Shown piece after piece: positions 19,805 through 28,912 of a stretch of DNA of 31,900 nucleotides. The stretch covers positions 1 through 31,900 of the forward strand of contig CAJNOQ010001415.1 of the NCBI GenBank assembly GCA_905250885.1, written 5' to 3'. The DNA is from Didymodactylos carnosus (taxonomy: Eukaryota; Rotifera; Eurotatoria; Philodinida; Philodinidae). Below the pieces are notes generated by a model. That model saw nothing but the letters and a program-made list of their open reading frames with translations. It had not been told where the DNA came from and searched no databases. Position 1 is the first letter of the stretch. The number at the start of each line of letters is the position of its first letter. The position numbers and the translations under genes are program-made.

Positions 19805-20103
19805 AGAAAGGACGGAAAACGGTTTCTATTAGAAAATAGCTCAATATGATTTTGAGCAAAAATGATGGCAAATACGTTTTCACTTCCCAGCACTGTCCAC
19901 GCTCAAAAACTGCTCCTAGTCTCCTTAAAAAAAATTTTCTTTTCATTTTTCGTCATCATCTGAACAATGATCACTCACGTTGTTCCTCAATGTTTCCATC
20001 TAATTTCAGAATCATTTGACAAGAATTCATCTACAAACAGGTAGAGAATTCTCTACGCTACAAAATGAGCCATAAATAAGCTTTCTAAAACTAAGCTCAT
20101 ATA
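19805..20103 (+). repeat. Dispersed repeat family R1, plus copy, left part
   Basis: Collinear with the minus copy at 11998-12420: GGACGGAAAACGGTTTCT, CAATATGATTTTGAGC, CTTTTCATTTTTCG, GAGAATTCTCTACGC, CAAAATGAGCCATAAATAAG. The continuation of the same unit (ATGCCCATATAGG..TGTCAAAATAC..TTTTCACCTGC) is found only after the retroelement, at 21900-21965. The copy was therefore split by that insertion. Confidence 0.65.
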
Positions 20104-20431
20104 AATAAGAACTTAAGTGTAATTGCGGCTGAAACACCCTTAATTTGATTAAGCATAATTAAGAGTTTATTTATAATAATTAAAAACTTTTATTATTGGA
20201 ACACGAATTTTCGACCTATTTATACAATCATTATCAAGACAAAATATCGTACAGAGCGTTACGTTAAAGAAAAAACAAGACCAAACAGTATATATTTATA
20301 AGTATATATATGTATATACAGAGAGAGAGAGGGATTGTTACTATTTTATTTCTATAATTCTCCATTTTGTTATTCTTCACTTTTCACTTTAGTTCTTTGT
20401 CAATTTTTCTCGAATTTCGATTCTATATGGC
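20104..20431. repeat. Left inverted terminal repeat (pLTR) of the Penelope-like element
   Basis: Runs from AAGAACTTAAGTGTAATTGC to TCGATTCTATATGGC. It contains TATATATGTATATACAGAGA-type sequence and an AAGTTTTTA run near 20180-20190. Compared with the right copy it carries about 13 extra bases near 20363-20378; otherwise the two are nearly the same. Confidence 0.85.
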
Positions 20432-20641
20432 GTGATTTTATTTCTTGTTGTTTACAGTCCTGAGCCTTTACGCTCGATGTTTCTTCTATCCCATAGAGCT
20501 CGTTGAATACTATTGTAATATACATATAATGGTACGGAACGATTTGTGCCATTAAGAGAGGGAGCAATTGCCCTAATGACTAGCGATTCTTTTACTAGTA
20601 GTTTATAACGATGGTTTTCCCTTAATACTATTTCAAAGTCA

Positions 20642-21470
20642 TTACCTGTGATAACGTGGCCTGTGGTTGAATAATGTTTGCTTATTGCTGATTTTGGGTG
20701 TATGTGCAGATTTTTGTTTTAGATCACATAAAGTATTGCATGTTTTTTCAACCTCAGCTGCGTCAAGTTTTTCCGTTCGCAGCGGTAAGCTACCCGTCTG
20801 AAAGCGAGTAACTGGGCGCCGTTGGCAAATTTGTATTGAGACACGACTAGTATTTGTAGATGTTTTATCGCTATGTTTTTTAATTTTACTGCTAACCGTT
20901 GTGATTCTGCCGCTCGACACGCTGTTCGAAACTGTACAGTTAGTTGAATTACTGGGTAAAATAGCAGAACTTGATGTCATTACCATTGGTTGTGCATTTT
21001 CCATAGCTTTTTTCAGATCACTAAGATGCTCATCCATTCTTGTACAAAAATGTCTGTATATTTTTCCAATATAATATTCACCACAAACAGGGCATGTGGC
21101 TTTATAAACAAGGCCAGATTGTAGGACAATAGGAATTTTATCTTTAGTGCCGAATCCCTTGCTAAGTTTCTGAGTATCATATACCACTAATACTTTTTTT
21201 AGAGAGTAGTTCTTCTGTACAGCTGCTGAGATTCTATTACCATATGTAATACTTCGCTTGTCCATAGTATGGTATTTTGAAGACAAGTTTTTCTTTTTCC
21301 GCCGTGCTAATAGTTCCTTGTGGATTAAAATATTGATAGAGTTTCTCATTAATAATTTTCTGAACGAAACTATTGGGATAACTGTTTGTTCTGGCTAGCT
21401 CTCGAATTATCCTAAACTCTTTATCCAACAACGGGTATGTTGAACATATGCGAATTGCTGTATAAGTCAT
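20642..21470 (-). pseudogene. Penelope-like polyprotein C-terminus: post-RT region and GIY-YIG endonuclease, frameshifted
   Basis: Two overlapping frames on the minus strand are parts of one ancestral reading frame. 21470 down to about 21240 encodes the region after the reverse transcriptase (ELARTNSYPNSFVQKII.., ending KIPYYGQ). The second frame, from about 21240 to 20642, carries KVLVVYDTQKL, then the GIY-YIG nuclease: GLVYKATCPVCG with a Cys pair, EYYIGKIYRHFCTRMDEH with the YIG, two Arg and Glu-His of the family. One frameshift near 21240 separates the two. The remaining 120 residues are Ser/Thr-rich and unrecognised. In intact elements the nuclease nicks the target to prime reverse transcription. 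All reverse transcriptase motifs are absent here. Confidence 0.8.
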
Positions 21471-21480
21471 CGTACTTATA

Positions 21481-21563
21481 GCATTCCATTTGTATGACGT
21501 GGGTACATAAGAATCCCAACGCGTGAGAACTTCTTACGTACCCACGTCATACAAATGGAATGC
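21481..21563. repeat. 83-bp near-perfect palindrome at the inner junction of the right pLTR
   Basis: GCATTCCATTTGTATGACGT begins an arm of about 33 bp that is matched by the reverse complement ending at 21563 (..CACGTCATACAAATGGAATG). The central spacer is about 17 bp. It abuts the right terminal repeat exactly, marking the point where the element sequence flips orientation, and lies just beyond the truncated coding end at 21470. Confidence 0.9.
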
Positions 21564-21876
21564 CATATAGAATCGAAATTCGAGAAAAATTGACAAAGAA
21601 CTAAAGTGAAAAGTGGAGAATTATAGAAATAAAATAGTAGCAATCCCTCTCTCTCTCTGTATATACATATATATACTTATAAATATATACTGTTTGGTCT
21701 TGTTTTTTCTTTAACGTAACGCTCTGTACGATATTTTGTCTTGATAATGATTGTATAAATAGGTCGAAAATTCGTGTTCCAATAATAAAAGTTTTTAATT
21801 ATTATAAATAAACTCTTAATTATGCTTAATCAAATTAAGGGTGTTTCAGCCGCAATTACACTTAAGTTTCTTATTT
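21562..21876. repeat. Right inverted terminal repeat (pLTR) of the Penelope-like element
   Basis: Reverse complement of 20104-20431, from GCCATATAGAATCGAAATTC to the complement of AAGAAACTTAAGTGTAATTG. It is directly preceded by the 83-bp palindrome and followed by R1 repeat sequence. Confidence 0.85.
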
Positions 21877-21884
21877 TTATTGTT

Positions 21885-21965
21885 GCTCTTTAATAGTAAC
21901 AATGTTATGCCCATATAGGAATTGTCAAAATACTATTAGAAATATCATCATTTTCACCTGCGTTA
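21885..21965 (+). repeat. Dispersed repeat family R1, plus copy, right part
   Basis: Reads ATGTTATGCCCATATAGG, TGTCAAAATAC, TTTTCACCTGCGTTACTGAA, matching the portion of the R1 unit (ATGCCCAGATGGGTCAATAG..TTCACCTATCTTAGCACT on the minus strand of 12060-12140) that is missing from 19805-20103. Confidence 0.55.
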
Positions 21966-22255
21966 CTGAACCGATGACTGAAAAGATCAACTAACAACGG
22001 ACAAATAAATACAGAAAAATTACTCTAAATGAAAGACATGTTTCTCTTCCCATCTTTAAAAAAGAACGATGAATTACTTATACAAAGTAATTAACCAAAT
22101 AAGGCAGTCTAAAAGAAGAGTCATGTTTTGACACTATGTCACTTGTGATAATCCTAATAGTAATCAAAACTAGTCAATTTTAGAGAAAAAAAACGATGTT
22201 GAAATCTTAAACATGAAACCTGCTTTTCAAAGTAAGACTGATAATTAACAGTATT
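21966..22255 (-). repeat. Repeat family X, copy 1
   Basis: Contains GTCATGTTTTGACACTATGT, CACTTGTGATAATCC, AACGATGTTGAAATC and CTTTTCAAAGTAA. The same order is found in reverse complement at 27345-27650 and 28398-28612 and, shortened, in the same orientation at 23641-23760. It lies immediately 3' (in minus-strand sense) of the 96-codon frame ending at 22259, so it could be the untranslated tail of a transcribed element. Confidence 0.7.
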
Positions 22256-22258
22256 ATT

Positions 22259-22580
22259 TTAGTATTTCGCTGGACCATTTGGCGAGACCTCTTTTCGTTT
22301 TGCTGCAGGTGTAGGTGAAGTCAGCTGCGTTGCGCTCGGCTTAATGAATCGACTCGATCGAGGCTGGTTGTCGTGTGATCCTATTTTTACTGTGTGTAAA
22401 TCTTCTAAACGTTCAGTTGATAAAGTCCGTATCTTCTCTAGATGGTCAATCTTCACCGCTATGGTTGTGTGGGTAAGCTGTTTGGCACGTATCCTTAAGA
22501 TACTGTGTTCGAGCCTCAGCACCACCAGACATGGAATGACCTTAGACAACTCATTAACGATTGTTTGCCTCGGATCAGCC
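22259..22580 (-). CDS. Unrecognised element-encoded protein fragment, about 105 residues
   Basis: A minus-strand frame open from about 22580 (upstream stop just before) to 22259, with a possible Met at 22549. It encodes ELSKVIPCLVVLRLEHSIL, then a basic helical segment AVKIDHLEKIRTLSTERLED, and a Ser/Pro/Lys-rich tail RSSRFIKPSATQLTSPTPAA ending NGPAKY. Helical first half and basic tail would suit a nucleic-acid-binding or coiled-coil protein. The segment 22260-22830 is distinctly richer in G+C than its surroundings, which suggests an inserted mobile sequence, perhaps retroelement coding sequence with the X module as its tail. I do not recognise the family. The 5' part is missing or out of frame. 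Confidence 0.35.
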
Positions 22581-23239
22581 GTCCGATAACATGCTGACTA
22601 CGTTACGACATACAGCCTTCGTAGCTACTATGTGGTTAGTCAGTGTGTACTAACCACAGTGAGCTGAAGCGATTGAGCGAAAGAACTCTAGGTCAGGCTG
22701 GCCTTCTATCCAGAGCTACAGCTAGTAATAGTTGTAGGGAAGACATCGGGTTTATGAAACTGTCTCCGGACAGCATCCTATACCGCAAGTTAGCCGAAAG
22801 GCGGGGTATTCTACCTCCTTCCTTCCTTTCAATCTTGGTGTGTAAAGAGCTAGATGTATTAAAAGATTCTTATTTTCCATTTTTCTCCTAAACTACTGCA
22901 TCAAATGAATAAATAATTTCGGAAGGATGATCACCATCTTTGAAAGTATATTATACTCTCATTTCCAAAAACGGATAAGAAAAAACCGTGAACAAAAACA
23001 TTATCATATGGTAGATTTGAACAGTCGATTAATGAATCTCAGACATTTCCAGCACAGATAGTTACGACAAGTAGACTATATCATTGGTCTCAGTGTGTAC
23101 AGCCAGGCGGACACTTCTCAGTGTGTACTTTATACACTTACGCCGTTTATTCTAGACGGTCACCGAGAATCGACTTGGCGTTCACTTTATGTGTGTCATT
23201 TACACACTTTATTTTTTACAATGTAGTTTCGTTCGTTCA
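22581..23239. other. GC-richer inserted block and flank, no intact gene
   Basis: 22580-22830 shares the higher G+C of the adjacent minus-strand frame and probably belongs to the same element. CAGTGTGTAC recurs at 22641, 23091 and 23120 near inverted GTACACAC-like motifs. No intact frame with recognisable domains was found. Confidence 0.4.
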
Positions 23240-23945
23240 GCTTGTGCATCTTTGGTTTCTGCCTGATAAGCGTATTTTCAAATAGGAGTCGTATGAGCGA
23301 CTCTCGCGTCGGTCTCTCACGTCTTTCAAATTTCAGGCAGTGTAGTTGGAGTTCTAATCTTTCTTATTTTCTGCATGTTCTGTAAATTTTATGGGAAAAA
23401 ACTTTTGCACTATCTTGTACCATCTTTAAAAGAAAAAAAATCCAATTATATCTTCTATAGTTTATCTATAGTGGACAATAACGTCACTTTGTGCATCAAT
23501 GTCGTACGTGTTAAAATGGTGAGATACCTGAAAATGTCTTTGTATCTTTTTGCTAGCGTTGAGAATTTTGATTTAAATATCTTTAAAATTAATCGGTAGT
23601 TGAACAACAAATTCAGAACATCACAGAAAACGTTTATTTTACTATGTCACTTGTGATAATCCAAGTAGTAATCAATACTAGTCAATTTTTAGAGAAAAAC
23701 AACGATGTTGATATCTTAAACATGAAACCTACTTTTCAAAGTAAAACCGGTAACTAACAGTAGTATTTCAGTATATCGGTGGACCATTTGGCGACTATAT
23801 GCATTCAACAGTATATCTGAAGCTGATAATTAACAAATAATTGTTACGTTTGTGAAATTAAATCAAATGGAATCACGGTACTATTCAGTACAAATAATAT
23901 TTCTGTTAATTGTTTGGAGTTTATTTGTTATCTTTTTGAATACAT
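23240..23945. repeat. Repeat cluster X/Y/Z, plus-side copy
   Basis: Segments in order: 23240-23275 (CTTGTGCATCTTTGGTTTCT..CTGATAAGCGTA), Z 23530-23638 (GAATTTTGATTTAAATATCT), X 23641-23790, and Y 23770-23945 (ATCGGTGGACCATTTGGCGA, GTACTATTCAGTACAAATAA). Each has a reverse-complement partner at 27720-28915 but in a different order. The two clusters are therefore rearranged relatives that face each other across the phosphotransferase gene. Confidence 0.7.
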
Positions 23946-25037
23946 CTTAGTCATATTTTCAAATCTTATAGTTAATGTCATCTGTTGACCTTCATTTTCT
24001 AAGATGGGAGCTTATAACTTTTGCCTGTGATAGATCATCTTAATTCACCGGAAAATGAGAATCGTTTTCTATGGAAAAGGTATATCACCATCTTAGATAA
24101 AAAGGTTTGTGTGCTGCGTTTGTGACATGGATGGAGAATTATATTCCTATTAGAATAATAAAGCCACATTGTGCTAGAGAGTGAAGTTAGACGAAATTCT
24201 TTTTTATGCTCAAGAAATCTAATTTTATGAAGTTTTTTTCGTTTTCATTGTTAATGATCACTCGCACTAATATACATCAAGACTGTTCTAAACAAAAGAT
24301 GTTCTCACATAACTACACTCACGCTTAACTTCGTAAATGCAGTCAGCAATTTACAGTTTTGAGAGAAAACTCTTTGAATTCAAGTCCTTTTTATGTGAAA
24401 TCTAAAGAACTTAGCTTCTAAATAAACGTTGTCTACAACAACAGAACTCTTAAACAATCATAATTCGTGCAAGAGAATGAAAACGGTTAGCAGAGTTGCT
24501 GTTCTAAGACAGATTGAAATAATCCACAAAATCTTCAGTAGTCTGAGAAGGAAAATGAAAAAGACAGAACATGTACGATGTAACGGTCATATTTTCTTCG
24601 AAGCGATGAATATTTGACTTCACAACAGTAGTATCACGACATTTGATGCCTGAATAACTCGTACCACTTATTGTGCAAATTAATATTGTCTTGTATTTAT
24701 ACAACACTAATAGATTGTAAGTTTATAAAAACTTTTTTATTCTTAGAAGAAAAATATGTTACAAATAAAAGTACATAATTATACTAAATATTCTATAGAA
24801 TGTATTATATACATTAAAACAGATAAAAGAATAAAGTTGTACGAAAACATAGTGAGATTCGTTGACATTTTGGAAGTGAAATTTCTTCGTATTATATGGA
24901 CAGTACTTATACTAGGACAATCATTTTCTATGCAAAACTTTGTTGATGAGTCGTTGCTGTCTGTGTTTGTTTTAACCAAATTCTCTGTAGACTGGCTGCA
25001 TAGAATAACTGAGTGATTTGCGAATAGTTTCGTCATT
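23946..25037. other. Intergenic 3' of the phosphotransferase/cytidylyltransferase gene
   Basis: AT-rich sequence with several chance frames of 60-86 codons on both strands that lack conserved character. No repeat boundaries seen. The last 100-300 bp probably hold the 3' untranslated region of the minus-strand gene that ends at 25038. Confidence 0.4.
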
Positions 25038-26945
25038 TTAATTGATCATTTCCAAATGTTCAAGGTCGTCTGAGCGTATATGTGAATAACGTTCCTGTCT
25101 TAGCTTTGTACTTGATACACCAGCTGTGTAAGGCAAAAATCTCACGGGCATCAAACTTTCTACAACATGTCTCGATGGAAAATCGGCCATATCGTCACCA
25201 CGTATATACAACGCCGATTCGTTTTCTTTCAAATGGACAATACACTTTACGAATGCACTGGGATCTGTTCCTGATATACAATAAACTTGATCAGCATACT
25301 GTTTAACGTTTAACATTCTTTTGTCAGTACCGTCAACTGGTACACGTTTTTTTAGCTTGTGTATACTACGACTATCATGAACGCCAACAATGACTTCTCG
25401 ACCAAATTGCCTCATACGTAACAATAGTAATCGATGTCCTTCATGAAATAAATCAAAACAACCAATTGTATATACTTTATCAGCTCGTCCATCGATCCAA
25501 ATTATTGGCAGCGATGCATTTCGGATCACTCCAAGTTTTCTCATTTCTTCGTCTTCCTCTTTTATTTGTCGCATCGTTGTTGCTGAATGATTGATCGGGA
25601 AATTTTCTAAAGATTTTTCATTCAGAGTAACATTTTTACTACTATAGTTTGCACTATTACTCTGGTATTTTGCTTTAGTTTTTGACTAAAAGAATACAAG
25701 ATACGTGCTATTCATTTGTTCTCAGGATGAATAATAATGAATAATTTTACCTCTCTTAATATCGAATCTAATGTTATTGCTCTCCCACTTGTCGTCGATT
25801 CTGAATTCGATTTTGTTGCATTAATAATATTAATTGAACGCTGTATTGCTGATGGCTCTGCTTTATTGACTAGTTTGTCTATTTTCTCTCTTGCACGAAG
25901 TTTTTCTGTTAGATTAACATAAGCGAATCGAACTGTTAACGAAAAGCAAATGACACCCATAATGCCAGCTAGAAGAAAACGTTATCGTCAGTATTTGGAA
26001 ATCATTGATAAAGCGTTATTACTTACACCAATGATTGAATGGCGTTGCATATCCTGTTGATAAGCATAGGAAAGCTAATCCCATTGATTCTAATTTCTTC
26101 TTCAGTTTTCCTTCTATCGCTGCTGCTGCTGTTGTATCTGTTTCTGACAGTTGCTTATGTCCACTGAAACAGGACAAGAAATATATAATTAGGTCTGTTT
26201 ATTCATCTTAATTATTTTACCCTAGTGATGCATGAAAATAATCTTGTATACGGACAATACCAAGTACTGTTTCTGCTCCAATGATCGTGTAGCATAAACA
26301 TATAACTACCATTGTTTGTAAATAAGATGTTTGTGAAAAATTTATTTCTAGCAATATTGTCCATAAACAGAATATATTAACAATTTTATCGCAAAATGCG
26401 TGCATGAAACCGCTCAATAGTCGATCATCAATTTCACCATAGATTCGTGTTTGTGTTTTAGCCACAATATCATCAACATGATCGAGAAAATCGTGTAGGA
26501 GTATCAATAAACATACCCCTATATTATGATCATATTTGAGAAGCCAAGCAATGGGTATAATTAATAACGTTCGAGAATACGTGACAATATTGGCATTAAA
26601 TTCTGTTATGGAATTTGTGATAGTATGAACAAATCGAGGCATTTTCGCCATGTAGAAAAACAGGTGAGTCTGTAATGGTGTGTATACGTACAAATTATAC
26701 CATCCTATCTACAACAAACAAAATAAACAGTTTCGGTATAACTGTCTGAATAGAAAAAATCCTATAACTGACCGTGGAAAACAAAAGCGATTCGAAAAAC
26801 GATGACAAATAGAATAGAATGTGAACAAAGCCAGGTACGAAGTTTCCGTCTATAAATGAGTAAAAAACCAAATTTGAGAAGCACAAACATTCCAGCTAAA
26901 TAAAGAACACTTACATTGTTGAAAGTTACTGCTAGACAGAGGCAT
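25038..26945 (-). CDS. Fused CDP-alcohol phosphotransferase-like and cytidylyltransferase protein, six exons
   Basis: Exons 26945-26915, 26849-26773, 26708-26221, 26163-26027, 25968-25751 and 25685-25038 join in frame through GT..AG introns of 57-65 bp, giving 532 residues. The start MPLSSSNFQQ is set by the splice phases. Residues about 70-260 form a multi-pass membrane domain opening ANIVTYSR, then LDHVDDIVAK (112-120) and SGFMHAFCD (135-143). This aligns with the CDP-alcohol phosphotransferase motif DxxDGxxAR..GxxxDxxxD, but Gly is Asp116, Arg is Lys120, the second Gly is Ser135 and the third Asp is His139. After a polar linker, residues about 385-515 are a cytidylyltransferase: GCFDLFHEGH (HEGH 398-401) and TAGVSSTKLR. 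The domains would activate a phospho-alcohol with CTP and transfer it to lipid. Substrate unknown. Confidence 0.85.
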
Positions 26946-27002
26946 ATGAGTATAGAAAAATTCAAATATGTTTTTGAAAAACTAGAAAAAGTCACAGGCA
27001 TA

Positions 27003-27135
27003 TATACTACACTATGACACGGGAACTTTTTCCTTTTCTTATCTTTTCTGAATTTATCATCACAAAATAAAGTACCAAGAGTTTAGAAAAATCTTAGCAA
27101 CCATGTTCATTACAAAAAATAATTTTTTTGACCGA
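27003..27135. promoter_or_regulatory. Presumptive promoter side of the minus-strand fusion gene
   Basis: The stretch between the fusion-gene start (26945) and the first repeat module (27136) is only about 190 bp, so core promoter elements should lie here or within the repeat. No TATA-type or initiator motif can be singled out in this AT-rich sequence. Confidence 0.25.
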
Positions 27136-27339
27136 CTATATGGAAAAATGTGGGTTATCAATGTAAGGAGTACAGGTGAGGTTGAAAGACAATGGTCGCG
27201 TAATTATATTTTAAACTTTTTCACAAAGGTAAGCAAAAGATGTCGAACATTTTATGATCACTTTGACTTAAAAATCGATGTGGGTGATAAAAAGGCGCGA
27301 AAATGTTCGGAAATAAGTGTAGAAAAATTGTCGAATTAA
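27103..27339 (+). CDS. Unrecognised 78-residue frame in repeat module D1
   Basis: The frame encodes KMWVINVRSTGEVERQWSR, then NFFTKVSKRCRTFYDHFDLK and IDVGDKKARKCSEISVEKLS before its stop. Its amino-acid make-up is protein-like, mixed charged and aromatic. A second copy of the same sequence at 28200-28440 has TAA in place of the Gln codon of ERQW, so that copy is broken. An AAG|GTAAGC splice-donor-like site lies inside (27228-27236), so the true gene may be spliced. I do not recognise the family. Repeat module X follows directly after the stop, as it does for the minus-strand frame at 22259. Probably part of a mobile or duplicated sequence rather than a host gene. Confidence 0.35.
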   Translation: MFITKNNFFDRLYGKMWVINVRSTGEVERQWSRNYILNFFTKVSKRCRTFYDHFDLKIDVGDKKARKCSEISVEKLSN

Positions 27340-27650
27340 CCATAGAATACTATTGTTTGTTACCAATTTTACTTTGAAAAGCAAGTTTCATGTTTACGAT
27401 ATCAACATCGCTTTTTTCTCTAAAAATTGACCAGTTTTGATTATTACGAGGATTATCACAAGTGACATAGTGTCAAAACATGACTCTTCCTTTAGATACA
27501 TTAAACTGACTTATTTGGTTAATTACTTTGTATAAGTAATTCATCGTTCTTTTTTAAAAATGGGAAGAGAAACATGTCTTTCATTTAGAGTAATTTTTCT
27601 GCATTTATTTGTCCGTTGTTAGTTGATGTTTTCAATCATCGGTTTACGCA
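27141..27650 (+). repeat. Direct repeat D1 with X module, copy 3
   Basis: 27141-27552 matches 28200-28612 in the same orientation at roughly 95% identity by eye (for example GTAAGCAAAAGATGTCGAAC and AAAAAGGCGCGAAAATGTTC in both). The X part (27345-27650) is the reverse complement of 21966-22255. The two direct copies are offset by 1,059 bp. Confidence 0.85.
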
Positions 27651-27719
27651 ACTGATATATAATACAGATAAACAAGGCAGGTACAAAACATCAATGCCAA
27701 TATCAGATAACTTTTACCA

Positions 27720-27890
27720 GTACAATTATTTGAAGTAGCTAAGAGCTGATCAAAATGCTTGTAAAAAAAACATTTTCTATGACGATTCTGCATTTGCTGT
27801 TCAACTGCTAAATAATTTTAAAGATATTTAAATCAAAATCTTCAACGGTGGCAAAAAGGTACCGCAACATATCAGTATAGAGAAATTGAA
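27720..27890 (-). repeat. Z module, second copy
   Basis: On the minus strand it reads GAAGATTTTGATTTAAATAT, CTTTAAAATTA, GCAGTTGAACAGCAAATGCA, collinear with 23555-23638. Confidence 0.65.
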
Positions 27891-27929
27891 AGATATTTTC
27901 GAAAAAATAGCAAACCCTCATGCAGATCA

Positions 27930-28190
27930 GAAGAGCTGTTCGAGGGATACGGCGAGTATTCAAAAATGGGCCCTCGCCGAGGGCTCGACTCCTCGAAAAA
28001 TGAGACTACGGACCTTCAACGTAAGCGTTTGCGAGGTTATTGATTCTGAGCTTTCGAGTTTTCGATAGATGGCGAGCCGTCGAACAGCGATCCTAGGGAC
28101 TTCCGAGCCCACGTCGAATCCTTGCGCGACCAGTCGAAAAGACTGATCGAAATACCTCTGAAACAAGTGGCTGAGAGGTCACAGACAAAT
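27930..28190. mobile_element. GC-rich island inserted between repeat modules, origin unknown
   Basis: About 250 bp that is clearly richer in G+C than both flanks, rich in CGA/TCG (GGCCCTCGCCGAGGGCTCGA at 27969-27988 forms a short hairpin). It sits between Z and D2. Overlapping open frames on both strands look like effects of composition. No terminal repeats could be fixed, so insertion is inferred from composition only. Confidence 0.4.
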
Positions 28191-28199
28191 ATATTCTAT

Positions 28200-28612
28200 A
28201 CTATGACAAAATGTGGGTCATTAATGTAAAGAGTACAGGTGAGGTTGAAAGATAATGGTTCCATAGTTATATTTTAAATTTTTTCACAAAGGTAAGCAAA
28301 AGATGTCGAACATTTTGTGATCACTTTGACTTAAAAATCGATGTGGGTGATAAAAAGGCGCGAAAATGTTCGGAAATAAGTGTAGAAAAATTGTCGAATT
28401 GACCATTGAATACTACTGTTTGTTACCAATTTTACTTTGAAAAGCAAGTTTCATGTTTACGATATCAACATCGCTTTTTTCTCTAAAAATTGACCAGTTT
28501 TGATTATTACGAGGATTATCACAAGTGACATAGTGTCAAAACATGACTCTTCCTTTAGATACATTAAACTGACTTATTTGGTTAATTACTTAGTATGAGT
28601 AATTTATCATTA
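28200..28612 (+). repeat. Direct repeat D2 with X module, copy 4 (truncated)
   Basis: Same-orientation copy of 27141-27552, ending at AGTAATTTATCAT where similarity stops. The reading frame present in D1 is interrupted here by TAA (GAAAGATAATGG). The X part is a reverse complement of 21966-22255 but shortened. Confidence 0.85.
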
Positions 28613-28644
28613 TTAGCTACCAGTTTGAACAGGTGAATATGACC

Positions 28645-28912
28645 TATATTTATTCAAAAAGATAACAAATAAACTGCAAACAATTAACAGAAATATTATT
28701 TGTACTGAATAGTACCGTGATTCCATTTGATTTAATTTCACAAACGTAACAATTATTTGTTAATTATCAGCTTCAGATATACTGTTGAATGCATATAGTC
28801 GCCAAATGGTCCACCGATATACTGAAATACTACTGTTAGTTACCGGTTTCACTTTGAAAAGTAGGTTTTACGCTTATCAGGGAGAAATCGAAGATGCACA
28901 AGAAGAATGAAC
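28645..28912 (-). repeat. Y module and junction segment, second copy
   Basis: 28645-28870 is the reverse complement of 23740-23945 at about 97% identity by eye (AGTACCGTGATTCCATTTGA and CGCCAAATGGTCCACCGATA are exact complements). 28872-28912 (TACGCTTATCAGG..GAAGATGCACAAG) is the reverse complement of 23240-23275. Confidence 0.85.

Larger units (their letters stand above)
20104..21876 (-). mobile_element. 5'-truncated Penelope-like element with long inverted terminal repeats
   Basis: Left terminal repeat 20104-20431 and right terminal repeat 21562-21876 are near-identical reverse complements, apart from a 13-bp difference near 20363-20378. Between them lies the C-terminal end of a Penelope-like polyprotein on the minus strand. 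Inverted pLTR-type repeats and a GIY-YIG endonuclease after the reverse transcriptase are hallmarks of this retroelement class. The reverse transcriptase domain is missing, so the copy is nonautonomous. The element interrupts an R1 repeat (19805-20103 and 21885-21965), which defines the insertion independently. AG dinucleotide runs (GAGAGAGAGAG) lie in both terminal repeats. Confidence 0.8.

Noticed and set aside
21700-21785. Second hammerhead-like motif in the Penelope-like terminal repeat (CTTGATAATGA .. GGTCGAAA)
   Set aside because: The CUGANGA core is altered at more than one place and no stem II can be drawn between the core and GAAA, so only a vague resemblance remains.
22640-22830. 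tRNA or other structured RNA gene in the GC-rich block
   Set aside because: No cloverleaf, A-box or B-box consensus could be found on either strand.
24756-25036. Overlapping 85-86-codon frames on both strands 3' of the fusion gene
   Set aside because: The two frames are on opposite strands over the same sequence, with AT-driven composition and no motif; most likely chance frames in the 3' flank.
26762-27001. Unspliced 79-codon frame as the N-terminus of the fusion gene
   Set aside because: That frame cannot be joined in phase to the next exon. Using the GTAAGT donor at 26914 and the acceptors at 26850 and 26709 gives a continuous frame from the Met at 26945.
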